From PALSA-911 sp963839645 (GTDB taxonomy: Bacteria > Pseudomonadota > Alphaproteobacteria > Acetobacterales > Acetobacteraceae), in contig CAWIVZ010000004.1 of NCBI GenBank assembly GCA_963839645.1, positions 1-64,000 on the forward strand: a DNA stretch of 64,000 nt, read 5' to 3'. The notes below the pieces were generated by a model that saw only the letters and a program-made list of their open reading frames with translations, was not told the DNA's origin and did no database searches. Positions within the stretch are counted from its first letter, which is position 1. The number at the start of each line of letters is the position of its first letter. A program made the translations under genes and the position numbers. This document shows, in pieces, positions 17,198-28,796 of the stretch.

Positions 17198-19265
17198 TCA
17201 GGCGGGTGAAACCTCGATCGCCAGCCATCCGCGGCCGTCGTAGCGGCCGCGATCTCCCGCGCGGAGCAGCACGGTGGTGTCGTCCGATTCGACGATCGCC
17301 GGGCCGGTGATCTCCTGGCCCGGCGCCAGCCGGGCGAACGCGTGCACGGGGATCTCCGTCCAACCCCCCAGATAGACCCGGCGCCGGGATTTGGCGGCAA
17401 CCGGGGCCGTTCGCGGTTCCGCCGGGCCAGTTCGCGGCGCCGCCGCGGGGGCCTCCGGCGGCGCCAGCCGTCCGATGACCGAGGCGCGCGCGTTCACCAG
17501 CACCACGTCCTGGTCCGGCAGCGAGTAGGTGTAGAGCGCCTCGTGCGCGCGGTGGAACGCCGCCTCGATGTCCTGGCCCAGGGTAGCGGAGTGCCAGTCC
17601 ATCGCATCCAGCGGCACGGCGATTTCGAACACCTGCTCGCCGTATCGCATGTCGGCCGAGCGGTGGATGGCGACCTCCCCGCCGAACCAGCCGAGACGCT
17701 CGCGGCCGTCCCGCTCCATCTCGTCGAAGGCGGCCCGCAGCGCGGCGGTGTCGATGCCGCCACTTTGGCCCTGGCTGCGCATCATCTCCACCCGCAGATC
17801 GGTGTTCAGCATCCCCCAGGCGGACAGCACCGAAGCCTGCAGCGGCACCACGACCTGGGCAATGCCGAGCTCCGCCGCCACCGCCGATACATGCAGCCCG
17901 GCTGCGCCGCCGAAGGCCAGCAGCGTATACCGGCGCGGATCGACCCCGCGGCGCACCGTGGCGATGCGCACGCCGTCCGCCATGCGGGTATTGACCAGCC
18001 GGACGATGCCCGCCGCCGCCGCCGCCGGTTCGATCCCCAACTGGCCGGCAAGCTCCGCGATCACCCGCGCCGCCGCCGCCTGGTCCAGCAGCCGCCGTCC
18101 GCCCAGGAACAGCGCCGGATCGAGGTAGCCGAGCGCCAGGTTCGCGTCCGTGACCGTCGCGGCGGTGCCGCCCTGGCCATAGCAGGCCGGGCCGGGATCG
18201 GCGCCGGCGCTTTGCGGTCCGACCTGGAGCAGGCCCGAGCGGTCCAGCCGCGCGATCGAGCCACCGCCGGCGCCGAGCGTGACGATGTCGAGGCCGGGCA
18301 GGGCGATCCGCGCCTCGCCGACCGCCCGCCCGCTGGCGAGCGCGGCCTGGCCGTCGCGCACCAGGGCGATGTCGGTGCTGGTGCCGCCCATGTCGAAGGT
18401 GATGAGGTCGCGCGCCACGCCATCCCGAGCCAGCGCGACAGCCGCCGCGACGCCGCCGGCCGGGCCGGACAGCGCGGTGCCCGCGGCCAGCCGGGCCGCC
18501 TCTTCCACCGAGGCGACGCCGCCATGCGACAGGATCACGAACAGCGTGCCGCCATAGCCCGCCTCGCGCAGCCGGCTTTGCAGGCGGCTGAGATAGGCGG
18601 TGATCACCGGGCCGACGGTGGCGTTCACCACCGTGGTGGTGAAGCGCTCGAACTCCTTGATCTCGCGCAGAACATCCGAGGACAGCGTAACATAGGCGCC
18701 GGGCAGCCGGGACCGCACGGCCTCGGCGGCCGCGCGTTCATGGGCGGGGTTGCGCCAGGCATGCAGGAAGCAGATCGCCACCGCCTGCACCCCGGCAGCC
18801 GCCAGGGCGTCGATCGCCGCGTCGAGCGACGCCGGCTTCCAGCGGCGTCGCCACGGTGCCGTCGGCGCGCATCCGCTCGCTCACGCCCAGCCGCAGCCGG
18901 CGCGGCACCAGCGGTTCCGGCGGCGCCATGCGCAGGTTGTAGCGCTCGGGCTTCAGGCCCTCGCGCATCTCGATCACGTCGCGATGGCCCGCGGTGGTCA
19001 GCATCCCCACACGCGCGCCCTTGCGCTCCAGCAACGCGTTGGTGGCGACGGTGGTGCCATGCACGATGCGATCGGTGGCGCCGAGCAGCGCCGGGGCGGT
19101 CAGGTTCAGCTTCTCCGCCGCCAGCGCGATCCCGGCCAGCACGCCGTCCGATTGGTCGCGCGGGGTGGTGGCGGCCTTGGCGGTGACGATCCGGCCATCC
19201 GCGCCGGTGACCACGATGTCGGTGAAGGTGCCGCCGACGTCGATGCCGATGGTGAAGCGGCTCAT
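17198..19265 (-). pseudogene. hyuA: Hydantoinase/oxoprolinase subunit A, one frame break
   Basis: Start ATG 19265 (MSRFTIGIDVGGTFTDIVV), the actin-like ATPase phosphate-1 motif of HyuA. The frame changes near 18835 after DGTVATPLEA and continues IDALAAAGVQAVAICFLHAW..., with FDMGGTSTDIALVRDG, GAGGGSIARLD and GPQSAGADPGPACYGQGG, all family hallmarks. About 689 residues rejoined. With HyuB it forms an ATP-dependent hydantoinase or 5-oxoprolinase-type complex. The start overlaps the hyuB stop by 4 bp. Exact substrate cannot be told from sequence. Confidence 0.85.
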
Positions 19266-20904
19266 CGCTCCAGTCCCTCGGCCCGATCCCTGGCGCGCGC
19301 GGCGGGATCGCGTTCGGCCGGGTCGCCCCAGCCGCCGCCGCCGCCGGACAGCACGTGCAGCACGCTGCCGGGGGGAATTTCGACCCCGACCTCCTTCGTT
19401 CGCAGTTTTCGCGGCGGCGTGGCGGGGTCGGGGTAGATCAGCGTGTAGTCGTGCGGGGCGCCGTCCTGGCCGCCGAGCATGCCGCGCGCGCCGTGGCGGA
19501 TGCCGTCGCCGGCGGTGTTGGCCCGGGCGGGGCCGTCGGTCTCCACCCGCAGCCGCAGCACGCCGCCATAGCCGCCGCGCGACTTGCCGTCGCCGGCCGA
19601 GTTTGGCCGGTACTCATGCTCCTCGAACACCAGCGGAAACCGGGTTTCCGCCACCTCGATCGAGCCGAACTTGATGCCGCCGACCGAGTGCCACTCGCCG
19701 ATGGTGGAATAGCCGTCGCCGGCGGCCGATCCGCCGCCGCCGGGGCGAGCCTGGAACATGTGCCAGATGAAGCGCCGCCCGGTGCGCGGGTCGCGCGCCG
19801 TCGATGGCGATGCGGAAGCGCCGTCCCCAGCCGCCCATCGCCCGCTCCGGGCAGGCCGGCGCCAGGGCGACGATGATCGCCTCGACGATCTCGTTGGAGC
19901 AGTGGCTGGTGCACATCGTCACCGGCGCGCCGGGATGCGCCCAGACGATGGTGCCGGGTTTGGCGATCACGCTCAGCGGCCGGAACGCGCCCTCGTTGCG
20001 GGCGATGTCGGGGTCGAGCAGGAAGGCGAAGGCCATCGCCACCGCCGACTGCATGTTGGCGTGCGAGGAATTGACGAAGCCGGTCACCTGCGGGTCGGAG
20101 CCGGTCAGGTCCACGGTGACATCGCTGCCCGACTTGGTGACCTTGGCGCGGATATGGATGTCCACCGCGCCATGACCATCGTCGTCCAGCACCGCCTCGC
20201 CCTCGTACACGCCATCGGTCCAGGTGCTGACGATGGAACGGGCATGGCGTTCGGCCGCGTCCAGCATCGCCTCGATCGAGGCCAGCAGCGCGCCCGCGCC
20301 GAACTCCGCGATGACGGCGTTGAGGCGCTGTTCGCCGAGCCGGGCGGAGCCGATCTGCGCCGCCAGGTCGCCGCGGAAATCGCGGGGGTGGCGCACGTTC
20401 AGGGCCAGGAAGTCGATCAGGTCCTCGCGCAGCACGCCGTTCTCGGTCAGGCGCATCGGCGGCATGCGCAGGCCCTCCTGGTAGATCTCGGTCGCGCCCG
20501 GGTTGTAGGCGCCATGCGTGGCGCCGCCGATGTCGCTGTGATGCGCCCGCACCACCGACCAGAACAGCAGCTTTTCGGCCGCGAATACCGGCACGAACAC
20601 CGTCAGGTCGGGCAGATGCGAGCCGCCGCGATAGGGGTCGTTGAGCAGATAGACGTCGCCCGGCGAGGGGGTCGGGGAACACCTCCACCAGCGCCTTCAC
20701 CGCCCAGGGCATGGCGCCGACATGCACCGGAATATGGTCCGCCTGGGCCACCAGCCGCGATTGCGCGTCGATCAGCGCGATGGAAAAGTCGCGCGAGGAG
20801 TTCAGGATCTGCGAATAGGCGGTGCGCAGCATCGCCTCGCCCATTTCCTCGGCGATGGCGGCAAGGCGGTTTTGCAGGACGGCAGTCGTGATCGGATCGC
20901 TCAT
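19262..20904 (-). pseudogene. hyuB: Hydantoinase/oxoprolinase subunit B, two frame breaks
   Basis: ATG 20904 (MSDPITTAVLQNRLAAIAEEMGE) begins the HyuB fold, with SRDFSIALIDAQSRLVAQADHIPVH. Breaks near 20665 and 19790 divide it; the middle piece carries HHSDIGGATHGAYNPGATEIYQEG and VNSSHANMQSAVAMAFAFLL, the last piece FQARPGGGGSAAGDGYSTIGEWH and GGGGGWGDPAERDP at the C-terminus. About 546 residues rejoined, the family norm. First gene of the hyuBA pair, reading away from the divergent alpha/beta hydrolase. Confidence 0.85.
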
Positions 20905-21053
20905 GCCGCGATGGTGGCAAATCGCTGCCGGCAGCGGAAGGGTGCGGGGCAATCAGGGGAAGCAGGCAGGTCCATCCGAGACACGACGCTTGACCCATCT
21001 GGTCCCGTCCCGCATCCAGGCGGGGCGAGCTTTCCGACGAAGGATGGATTCGG

Positions 21054-22506
21054 ATGCGCCGGATCGGCATGGCGATGGACGCGGCGGCTGGGGCTGCTGG
21101 TGGTGGTTGTCGCCGCCACGCTGCTGGTCGGGCGCGCGGTGCAGAGCCAGCGCGGGCCGGCGCTGGAACCTTGGCATGTTTTCATTCCGCCGGACCTGCA
21201 CGCGGACGAAATCGACCGGCTCGACTGGAACGGCTATCTCGCGGCCGAGGCGCGGGTGTTCGCTTCCGTGCGATCCGAGGTCACGGACCGGCTGGAGGAA
21301 AAGGACCGCCGTCCGGACGACCGCTATTTCCAGGGCAGTCCGGTCTATCCGGGCCGGTTCGCGCAGGACTGGAACCGATCCTATGTGCTGGAACCCGCGG
21401 GGCGGCCCGTCGGCGCGGTGGTGCTGCTGCACGGCCTGACCGATTCGCCCTACAGCCTGCGCCATGTGGCGCGGCGCTACCGCGACCTGGGGTGGGTGGC
21501 GATCGGCCTGCGCACGCCGGCGCATGGCACGGTGCCGGGGGCGCTGACCGACACGGCGTGGGAGGATTGGATGGCGGCGACGCGGCTGGCGATCCGCGAG
21601 GCGCGCCGCCGGGTCGGGCCGAACGCGCCGCTGCATCTGGTGGGATTTTCCGCCGGCGGCGCGTTCGCGCTGAAATACGCGCTGGACGCGATCGAGGATC
21701 CGCGCCTGACGCGGCCGGACCGGCTGGTGCTGATCTCGCCGATGATCGGCATCAACGCCTTCGCCCGCTTCGCCGGGTTGGCGGCGTTGCCGGCATTGTT
21801 GCCCGCCTTCGCCAAGGCGGCGTGGCTGGGCGTCGTGCCGGAGTTCAATCCGTTCAAATACAATTCGTTTCCGGTGAACGCGGCGCGCCAGGCGCACCTG
21901 CTCACCGTGGCGTTGCAGGAGCAGATGCAGCGGCTTGCCAGGGCGGGCCGGCTGACGGATCTGGCCCCGGTGCTGACGTTCCAGTCGGCGATGGATTTCA
22001 CCGTCAGCAGCCGCGCCGTGGTCAGCGGGCTGTATGCGTATCTGCCGGCCAATGGCAGCGAACTGGTGCTGTTCGATCTCAACCGCAACACCAAGTTCGG
22101 GCCGCTGCTGCGCGGCGTGTTCGCCGGCGCGGCCGAGCGGATGGTCCCCGATGCGCCGCGCAACTGGCGGCTGACGGTGATCGCCAATACCACGGACGAC
22201 GCCGAGGTGAAGGAACGGACGACGCCGGCGGGGGAGACGGTGGAACGGGTGCGGGGCCTCGGCATCGCCTATCCGCGCGATGTCTATTCGCTGTCGCACG
22301 TGGCGCTGCCGTTTCCCCCGAGCGATGCGCTGTATGGCTCGCAGCCGGATCCGGCGGAGGATTTCGGCGTCAATTTCGGCTCGCTGGCGGCGCGCGGCGA
22401 GGTGGGCGTGCTGGTGATCAGCCTGGACTTGCTGGCGCGGATCTCCTGGAACCCGTTCTACCCCTACATGATCGGGCGGATCGAGGAAGGCATCGGCAGG
22501 AAGTGA
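21054..22506 (+). CDS. Membrane-anchored alpha/beta hydrolase (start uncertain)
   Basis: Long open frame with one N-terminal hydrophobic helix (RRLGLLVVVVAATLLVGRAV) and a hydrolase domain: oxyanion region VVLLHGLTDSPYSL, nucleophile GFSAGGAFAL and C-terminal DVYSLSHVALPF with the catalytic histidine. About 475-480 residues. No ATG exists in frame before the helix. ATG 21054 (MRRIGMAM) in the +2 frame, joined by an indel near 21075, gives a sensible signal anchor; a GTG inside the helix is the alternative. Carboxylesterase-like, substrate unknown. Divergent from hyuB. Confidence 0.75.
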
Positions 22507-22508
22507 GT

Positions 22509-25500
22509 TCAGGCGGGCCCCGGTTTCACCTGGCCTGGCCCCGAGGCGTCGGGTTCGCGGATGCGGAACCAGGCGACATACAGCGCCGGCAGGAAGATCA
22601 GCGTCAGCACCGTGGCGACCATCAGGCCGCCCATGATGGCGTAGGCCATCGGCCCCCAGAAGATGGTCACGGCGATCGGGATCATGCCGAGCACGGTGGA
22701 TACCGCGGTCAGCATGATCGGGCGGAAGCGCGACACCGCCGCCTCGATCACCGCGTCCCAGGGCGGCATGCCCTGGCGGCGCTCGGTTTCCACCTGGTCG
22801 ATCAGGATCACCGCGTTGCGCGCGATCATGCCGATCAACGCCAGGATCCCGAGGATCGCCACGAACCCGAGCGACTGGCGGAACAGCAGCAGCGCGCCCA
22901 CCACGCCGATCAGCCCCATCGGCACCACGCTCAGCACCAGGAACAGCCGGTTGAAGCTCTGCAACTGGATCATCAGGAAGGTCAGCATCAGGAACAGCAT
23001 CGCCGGCACGACCGCGACCACCGAGGCCTGCGAGTTCTGGCTCTCCTCCACCGTGCCGCCGACCTCGATACGGTAGCCGGTCGGCAGTTTCGCCCTCAGC
23101 TCATTCACTCGGTCGGCCAGCCGGGCCACCACCGCCTCGGGCAGCGCGCCGCGCGCCACATCGGCCTGCACGGTCAGCGTCGGCACGCGGTTGCGCCGCC
23201 AGATCAGCGGGAATTCCTGACCGAAATCGAAGCTGGCGATCTGGCTGAGCGGCACGGTGCGCCCGTTCGGCAGCGGGATCTGCAGGGTGCGCAAAGTCGC
23301 CAGCGACAGCCGCTGCTCGTCCGTCGCGCGCGCCACCACGTCGATGGAATAGATCCCGTCGCGCACCTGGGTCACCGGGCTGCCGGTGACCACCGTGTTC
23401 AACACGGAGGCGAGCGCGGCGGAACTGACGCCCAGCAGCCGCGCCTGATCCTGGTCGATGCGGACCCGCACCATCCGTGCCGGCTCCATCCAGTCGAAAT
23501 TCACTCGCCTTGCCTCCGGCTCGCCGGCGACGACGCCGGCGAGTTGCATGGCAATGTCGCGCACCTCGTTGGTGTCGGGGCCGCTGACCCGGTACTGCAC
23601 CGGCCAGCCCACCGGCGGCCCCAGCCCGAGCGGCGAGACCCGCGACACCGCACTCGGAAACTGCTCGGCCAGCAGCTTTTCGAGCTTCACCTCCAGCCGC
23701 TGGCGGGCCGCGACATCCTTGGCGATCAGCACCGTCTGGGCGAAGAAATCGTTCGCCAGCTCCACCGGCAGCGGCAGATAGAAGCGGATCGCCCCGCGTC
23801 CCACATAGGTGCTCCAGCGCGCGACGTCGGGGTCCTTCGCCAGCAGCTCGTCGAGCCGCTTGGCCGCGGCCTCGGTCGCGTAGATCGAGGCATTCTGCGG
23901 CAGCCGCAGATCGACCAGCAGGTCCGGCCGGTCCGACGGCGGGAAGAACTGGCGCGGCACCAGCGGCAAGGCCAGGGCGGCGGCGGCGAAGCAGGCCAGG
24001 GTGGCGCCGATGGTGACCCACTTCATCCGCATCGCGCCCAGCAGGAAGGCGCGAAAGCCGTTCATCAGCCGCCCCGGCTTGCCGGCCGGCTTGGCCTTCA
24101 ACAGCACCACGCCGAGCAGCGGCGCGAACAGCACCGCCACGATCCAGGACAGGATCAGCGCGATGGCGTTGACCGCGAAAATGGAGAAGGTGTACTCGCC
24201 GGCGGAGCTCCTGGCGAAGCCGATCGGCACGAACCCGGCGGCGGTGACGAACGATCCGGTCAGCATCGGGAAGGCCAGCGTCTTGTAGGCGAAGGTGGCC
24301 GCCGCCTCCTTGGTGTCGCCGAGCGACAGCCGCGTCGTCATGGCGTCGATCGTGGACATCGCGTCGTCCACCAGCAGGGTCAGGGCGATGATCAGCGCAC
24401 CGAGCGAAATCCGCTGCAGATCGATGCCGAAGGCCTGCATGATCGGAAACACGATCGCGAGCGTCAGCGGGATCGACAGCGCCACCACCATGCCGGCGCG
24501 TATGCCGAGGCTGACGAAGCTCACCGCCATGATGATGACGATCGCCTGCCAGAGCGATTCCGTGAAATCGCCGATCGCCTCGTGCACCACCTGCGGCTGG
24601 TCGGCCACCAGGACGGGTTCGATGCCGACCGGCAGATCGGCGGTGACCTCGTGGATTTTCGCCGCCACATTGCGCCCGAGTGCGAGGATGTCGCCGCCCT
24701 CGCGCATGGCGATGGCCAGGCCGATCGCCGGCTGGCCGTTGACGCGGAACATCGGCTGCGGCGGGTCGGCGTAGCCGCGATGCACCTGGGCGATGTCGCG
24801 CAGGCGGATCATCCGTCCGTTGGCGACGAAATTGACCGCCAGGATGTCCTGCTCGGAACGGAACGCGCCGGACACCCGCAACGACAGCTTCTCGTTGCCG
24901 GTCTGCAGCACGCCGGCCGGGCTGACGATGTTCTGCGCCTGCAACGCCGCCAGCAGCGCCGTCCGGTCGATCCCGAGGGTGGCCAGTTCCTGCATGGAGA
25001 ATTCGACGAAGATGCGCTCGTCCTGGGCGCCCAGTATCTCCACCTTGGAAACATCGGGCACGTTCAGCAGCTGCGCGCGAATGTCCTCCACATGGTCGCG
25101 CAGCTCGCGTTGGGTGAAACCGTCGGCGGTGAAGCCGTAGATGATGCCGAAGGTGTCGCCGAATTCGTCGTTGAAGCCGGGACCGACCACCCCGGCCGGC
25201 AGCGTCGCGCGGATGTCGCCGATGGATTTGCGGACATGGTACCAAACATCCGGAACTTCCCGTGCCGGCGTCTTGCCTTTCAGATCGACGAAGATCGTCG
25301 TCAGCCCCGGCCGCGTGAAGCTGCGCAGGTTATCCAGATGCGGGGTTTCCTCCAGCTTGCGCTCCAGCCGGTCGGTCAATTGCAGCAGCGTGTCGTCCAG
25401 CGTGGCGCCGGGCCAGGCGGCCTGCACCACCATGGTCTTGATGACGAAGGACGGGTCCTCGTTGCGTCCCAGGCTCAGGAACGACGTCAGGCCGGCGATC

Positions 25501-25565
25501 ACCGATGCGATCATCAGGTAGACGACGAACGAACGGTGCCGCAGCGCCCATTCCGAGAGGTTCAT
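22509..25565 (-). CDS. RND-family efflux pump inner-membrane transporter
   Basis: 1018 residues, intact, the normal AcrB/HAE1-type size. The N-terminal helix (WALRHRSFVVYLMIASVIAGL) is followed by a periplasmic loop, then helices 2-6 with the proton-relay aspartates in ALTLLVDDAMSTIDAMTTRL (about residues 405-407). A second repeat ends with the helical block from PAMLFLMLTFLMIQLQSFNR to VATVLTLIFLPALYVAWF. Proton-driven export of drugs or other amphiphiles with the adaptor encoded just downstream-in-order (upstream gene on the same strand, 5 bp gap). No outer-membrane channel gene is present nearby. Confidence 0.95.
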   Translation of the reverse strand: MNLSEWALRHRSFVVYLMIASVIAGLTSFLSLGRNEDPSFVIKTMVVQAAWPGATLDDTLLQLTDRLERKLEETPHLDNLRSFTRPGLTTIFVDLKGKTPAREVPDVWYHVRKSIGDIRATLPAGVVGPGFNDEFGDTFGIIYGFTADGFTQRELRDHVEDIRAQLLNVPDVSKVEILGAQDERIFVEFSMQELATLGIDRTALLAALQAQNIVSPAGVLQTGNEKLSLRVSGAFRSEQDILAVNFVANGRMIRLRDIAQVHRGYADPPQPMFRVNGQPAIGLAIAMREGGDILALGRNVAAKIHEVTADLPVGIEPVLVADQPQVVHEAIGDFTESLWQAIVIIMAVSFVSLGIRAGMVVALSIPLTLAIVFPIMQAFGIDLQRISLGALIIALTLLVDDAMSTIDAMTTRLSLGDTKEAAATFAYKTLAFPMLTGSFVTAAGFVPIGFARSSAGEYTFSIFAVNAIALILSWIVAVLFAPLLGVVLLKAKPAGKPGRLMNGFRAFLLGAMRMKWVTIGATLACFAAAALALPLVPRQFFPPSDRPDLLVDLRLPQNASIYATEAAAKRLDELLAKDPDVARWSTYVGRGAIRFYLPLPVELANDFFAQTVLIAKDVAARQRLEVKLEKLLAEQFPSAVSRVSPLGLGPPVGWPVQYRVSGPDTNEVRDIAMQLAGVVAGEPEARRVNFDWMEPARMVRVRIDQDQARLLGVSSAALASVLNTVVTGSPVTQVRDGIYSIDVVARATDEQRLSLATLRTLQIPLPNGRTVPLSQIASFDFGQEFPLIWRRNRVPTLTVQADVARGALPEAVVARLADRVNELRAKLPTGYRIEVGGTVEESQNSQASVVAVVPAMLFLMLTFLMIQLQSFNRLFLVLSVVPMGLIGVVGALLLFRQSLGFVAILGILALIGMIARNAVILIDQVETERRQGMPPWDAVIEAAVSRFRPIMLTAVSTVLGMIPIAVTIFWGPMAYAIMGGLMVATVLTLIFLPALYVAWFRIREPDASGPGQVKPGPA

Positions 25566-25570
25566 CCCCG

Positions 25571-26659
25571 CTAGCCCGCCGGTCCGAGCAGCCGGACCTT
25601 CTGCCCGGGATGAAGGGCGTGCGCGCCGGCCGTGACCACGATATCGCCGGTATCGAGCCCGTGCGCGACGACCACCGTGCCCGGATCATGGCGCAGCAAT
25701 TCGACGTTGCGCATCGATACCGTCAGGTTTTTCGGATCGACCACCCAGACCGCCGGCAAGCGGTTGAGTTCGGTCAGCGCCGATGCGGGAATCGAGATCA
25801 CCGAATCGGCTTCAAGCTGCACCCGGCCATTGACCGTCGAGCCCAGCAGCATCGCCGGCGGCGCGTCCGTGAGGCCGACACGGACCAGGAAGGTCCGCGT
25901 CACCGGGTCGGCCTGCGGCGCGACTTCCCGCACGCGCCCGATCGCCCGCACCGACGGATCGGCGGCCAGGCTGACCTGCACGACGGGATTGCTCGGCACG
26001 GAGCGCAGCAACTCGGCCGGCACGTCGAACACCGCGTCCCGGCCGCCCTGGTGGGCTATCTGCACGATCATCTGTCCCGCCTGCACCACCTCGCCCGGCG
26101 CCGCTCCCCGGGCGGTGACGGTTCCGGCGGTGTCGGCGGTCAGCGTCGTGAAACCGACGCGGTCGTTCGCGACCTCCACCTGGGCTTCGGCGCTGTCGAC
26201 CTGGGCTGCCGCGGTGCGCAGGGCCTTCTCGGCGATGTCGAACTGGGCGCGCGGCGTGTGGCCCTGCGCCAGCAGGGTCCGCTGGCGCTCGAAGGCCGCG
26301 CGGGTCTGGACCACCTGCGCGCGCGCGGCGGCCAGGTTGGCCTGCGCCGAGCGCAGCGCGTTGACCTCGTTCAGCGGATCGATCTTCGCCAGCACCTGTC
26401 CCGGCTCGACGTGGTCGCCGACATTGACCGGCCGGTCGGTCATCCGCCCGCCGATGCGGAAGGCGAAGGACGTCTCGTCCTCCGCCTGCACATGGCCGGT
26501 CAGCAGCACGGTTTCACCATCACTCGTCCGCGCCGCGATGATGGTGCGTACCGGGCGGATTTCCGGTGCCTCGGCCTTGGGTTCCGGCTTGCAGGCGGCC
26601 AGGGAGAGCGCGACGACGGCGAGGCCAAGGATCGTTCGCACGGGTTGGTTCGGCTTCAT
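25571..26659 (-). CDS. RND periplasmic adaptor (membrane fusion protein)
   Basis: 362 residues. Lipoprotein signal LALAVVALSLAAC-like (MKPNQPVRTILGLAVVALSLAAC). The lipoyl half ETSFAFRIGGRMTDRPVNVGDHVEPGQVLAKID is followed by a coiled-coil hairpin (ANLAAARAQVVQTRAAFERQ...ALRTAAAQVDSAEAQVEV), the second lipoyl half and a beta-barrel domain. It bridges the RND transporter to an outer-membrane channel. Start ATG 26659 overlaps the stop of the HdeD-like gene. Intact. Upstream of the pump gene in one transcription unit. Confidence 0.93.
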   Translation of the reverse strand: MKPNQPVRTILGLAVVALSLAACKPEPKAEAPEIRPVRTIIAARTSDGETVLLTGHVQAEDETSFAFRIGGRMTDRPVNVGDHVEPGQVLAKIDPLNEVNALRSAQANLAAARAQVVQTRAAFERQRTLLAQGHTPRAQFDIAEKALRTAAAQVDSAEAQVEVANDRVGFTTLTADTAGTVTARGAAPGEVVQAGQMIVQIAHQGGRDAVFDVPAELLRSVPSNPVVQVSLAADPSVRAIGRVREVAPQADPVTRTFLVRVGLTDAPPAMLLGSTVNGRVQLEADSVISIPASALTELNRLPAVWVVDPKNLTVSMRNVELLRHDPGTVVVAHGLDTGDIVVTAGAHALHPGQKVRLLGPAG

Positions 26660-27231
26660 GGAACAGACCTTGCCGCCGTGCCGGCCCGGCGGTTGGAGAA
26701 CGCGATCGCGACATAGGCGATGCCGGCGACCAGCAGGGCGATCCCGGCCAGCGTGCCGGGTGTGTAGATGCTGGTGTAGCGGACCTTGAGGACCATGGCC
26801 GCGGTAACGCAGAAGGCGATCAGCCCGGATGCGAACAGCCAGCCCCACCCTGCCTGCGGCCGAACCTTGTAGGCCAGGGCGATCTGTATGGCGCCCTGGA
26901 TCAGAAACACGATGGCGATCAGCAGGCTGATCGCCAGCGCTCCCTTCAGCGGGTTCAAATAGATCAGGATGCCGCCGACAACCTCCACCGCGCCGACCAG
27001 CAACTGCCAGACGCAGCCGCCCCATTCCTTGACCTGCAGCGCCTCGATGATCTTCACCACGCCGCAGATTGCCAGCGCCACGCCAAGCACCGTGCTGGCG
27101 GCGATGGTGGACAGGGTGGGCAGTGCCACCGCGGCGGCGCCGCATAGGATCAGGACGATCCCGACCACCAGGAACCAGGCCCATTTCGCCTTCAGCAGTT
27201 CGCCGGCGTTGCGGATCTCCAGATTTGCCAT
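26656..27231 (-). CDS. HdeD-family membrane protein
   Basis: 191 residues with six hydrophobic segments arranged as three hairpins (WFLVVGIVLILCGAAAVAL, IAASTVLGVALAICGVVK, LLVGAVEVVGGILIYLNP, ALAISLLIAIVFLIQGAIQ, and two more). HdeD-family proteins are associated with acid resistance in enteric bacteria; the molecular function is unknown. First gene of an apparent HdeD-adaptor-RND operon (4-bp overlap with the adaptor), which suggests envelope-stress coupling. Confidence 0.85.
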   Translation of the reverse strand: MANLEIRNAGELLKAKWAWFLVVGIVLILCGAAAVALPTLSTIAASTVLGVALAICGVVKIIEALQVKEWGGCVWQLLVGAVEVVGGILIYLNPLKGALAISLLIAIVFLIQGAIQIALAYKVRPQAGWGWLFASGLIAFCVTAAMVLKVRYTSIYTPGTLAGIALLVAGIAYVAIAFSNRRAGTAARSVP

Positions 27232-27364
27232 CCTCGATGCCCGTCCTAAACCGTTATCAACCTACGGATCGCGGTAGTTTCGTTCAAGCGTGGGCTGTGA
27301 CCGCGGCGCGCCAGACCACCCAGGCGCGCGACCAGCCGCCAGATCGTGCCGGGCCTCATCTGAG

Positions 27365-28796
27365 TCACTTCGGGTTGTTTTCCGCCATGGTTGCCGGCCT
27401 GGCTTTGAAATCCGCGATCATCCGCAGCAGCGTCGGATTGGTCCGGACCATCGTCTCGCCGGCGGCGACCAGCGCGTCCACGTCCGCGTCGGCAAGGGTC
27501 AGGCTGGTGGGAAGCGCCTGCAACCGCCGGCGCTGGGCTTCATCGGGGATGCCGGCAAGCGAGATCTGGATCAGCTCGCCCTGCACGTCCTGGCAATCAT
27601 GGCCGTCCAGAACACGGCCCTGTTCGCAGCGGATGGTGCGGATCTTGTCGGCCAGCGACTTCACCTGCTGATCGGCCAGCAGCAGCGTCTCGAAGCTGTA
27701 GGCTTCGATCTGGGTGCCGGAAACCGCGGAGACGATCTGCCCAAGGCCGGAGACGACCCGCCGCTGGCCGAGCGTGGGGTCGCGGGCCGCCTGGCCGTCG
27801 ACGCTGATCACGATCACCCGGCGCGTCACCCGTGCCAGACGGCGGACCTCGTCGTCGTCCTGGTCGAGCAGAACCAACGCGTTCGACAACGAGCGCAGCG
27901 CCAGGTTGTCGGCGATCCCGCCATCCATCAGGTGCACATAGCGGGTGCGTTCCGGGTCCATCAGGCGCTCGGTATTGGCCGCCAGCACCGAGGCGCGCGA
28001 CAATTCGCCCGCGTTGTCGCGCCAGTCGGGCGGCGGCGCGCCGGGCGGGCGGGAGGGCAGGCAGCCCTGTCCGGCGGCTGGTCAGCGTGATCGGCGTGAA
28101 CAGCACCGGAAAGGCGGCGGATGCGGCGACGGCGCGCGAGACCGGGAAGCTCGACAGGTCCGAGCACAGCAGATCGAAATTGGTCTGATTGAAGGCGAAC
28201 GCGGTGCCGCCGGCCAGGTCGGTGGCGTTGACCGAGATCATCGGCAGGCCCTGTTTCGCCAGATCGGCATAGGTGGCGCCGTGGAACATCAAACGGTCAT
28301 AAACCGCCGCCATCGCGTCGTTGGTGCCGAACAGCGGATTGATCAGCCATTCCCAGTTCCAGGGCAGCAGATAGATGCCATAGACATGGGCGTTGACGTC
28401 GCGCTTGAGGAAATCGGCATCGAAGGTCTTGAAGCTCTCATCACGATAGAGGCCGTAATGCATCGCCGGGAAGCTGCCGCCGGATACCGCGGCGATGTAG
28501 TCCACGTCGTCGAGCAGCGCGCGGGGCCGGCCGTTCTCCGTCACGGTCATCGACCGCAGCCCGCGCAGCGCGCCAAAGGCGAAGGCGGCCGAGCGCTTGC
28601 CGCCGCCGGAGAAGGCCAGCGCCAGCAGGATCTCGCCGCGGGGCGCTTTCAGCATGTCCATCAGCGCATAGCCGGGCGTGTAGACCGGCGCGCCCGAGCC
28701 GTCCTTCGGCAATGGCTGGTTCATGACGACCTGAGACGTTTGGCAGGCGGCCAGGCCCAGCAGGACGAGGGCCAGGGCGGCTCGCAGAAACGTCAC
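27365..28796 (-). pseudogene. Patatin-like phospholipase lipoprotein, one frame break
   Basis: ATG 28796; signal with lipobox LLGLAAC (cysteine about residue 19). Patatin motifs: oxyanion LAFSGGGKRSAAFAFGAL and nucleophile elbow IAAVSGGSFPAMHYG. The frame changes near 28070 and continues NTERLMDPERTRYVHLMDGGIADNLALR, where the D of DGG completes the Ser-Asp dyad. About 477 residues rejoined, C-terminus ATMAENNPK. Predicted lipid acyl hydrolase anchored in the envelope. Divergent from a second, unrelated-type patatin gene. Confidence 0.85.

Noticed and set aside
17131..17198. Rho-independent terminator with T-run
   Set aside because: A perfect dyad exists, but the T-run (TTTTTT at 17132-17137) lies before, not after it, so classic intrinsic termination of the CHAP gene is not shown.
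21054..25574. 1506-codon open frame on the plus strand
   Set aside because: Antisense to the intact 1018-residue RND pump gene (22509-25565). Its sequence is Arg/Ala/Gly-rich with no domains; long antisense frames are expected in GC-rich DNA.
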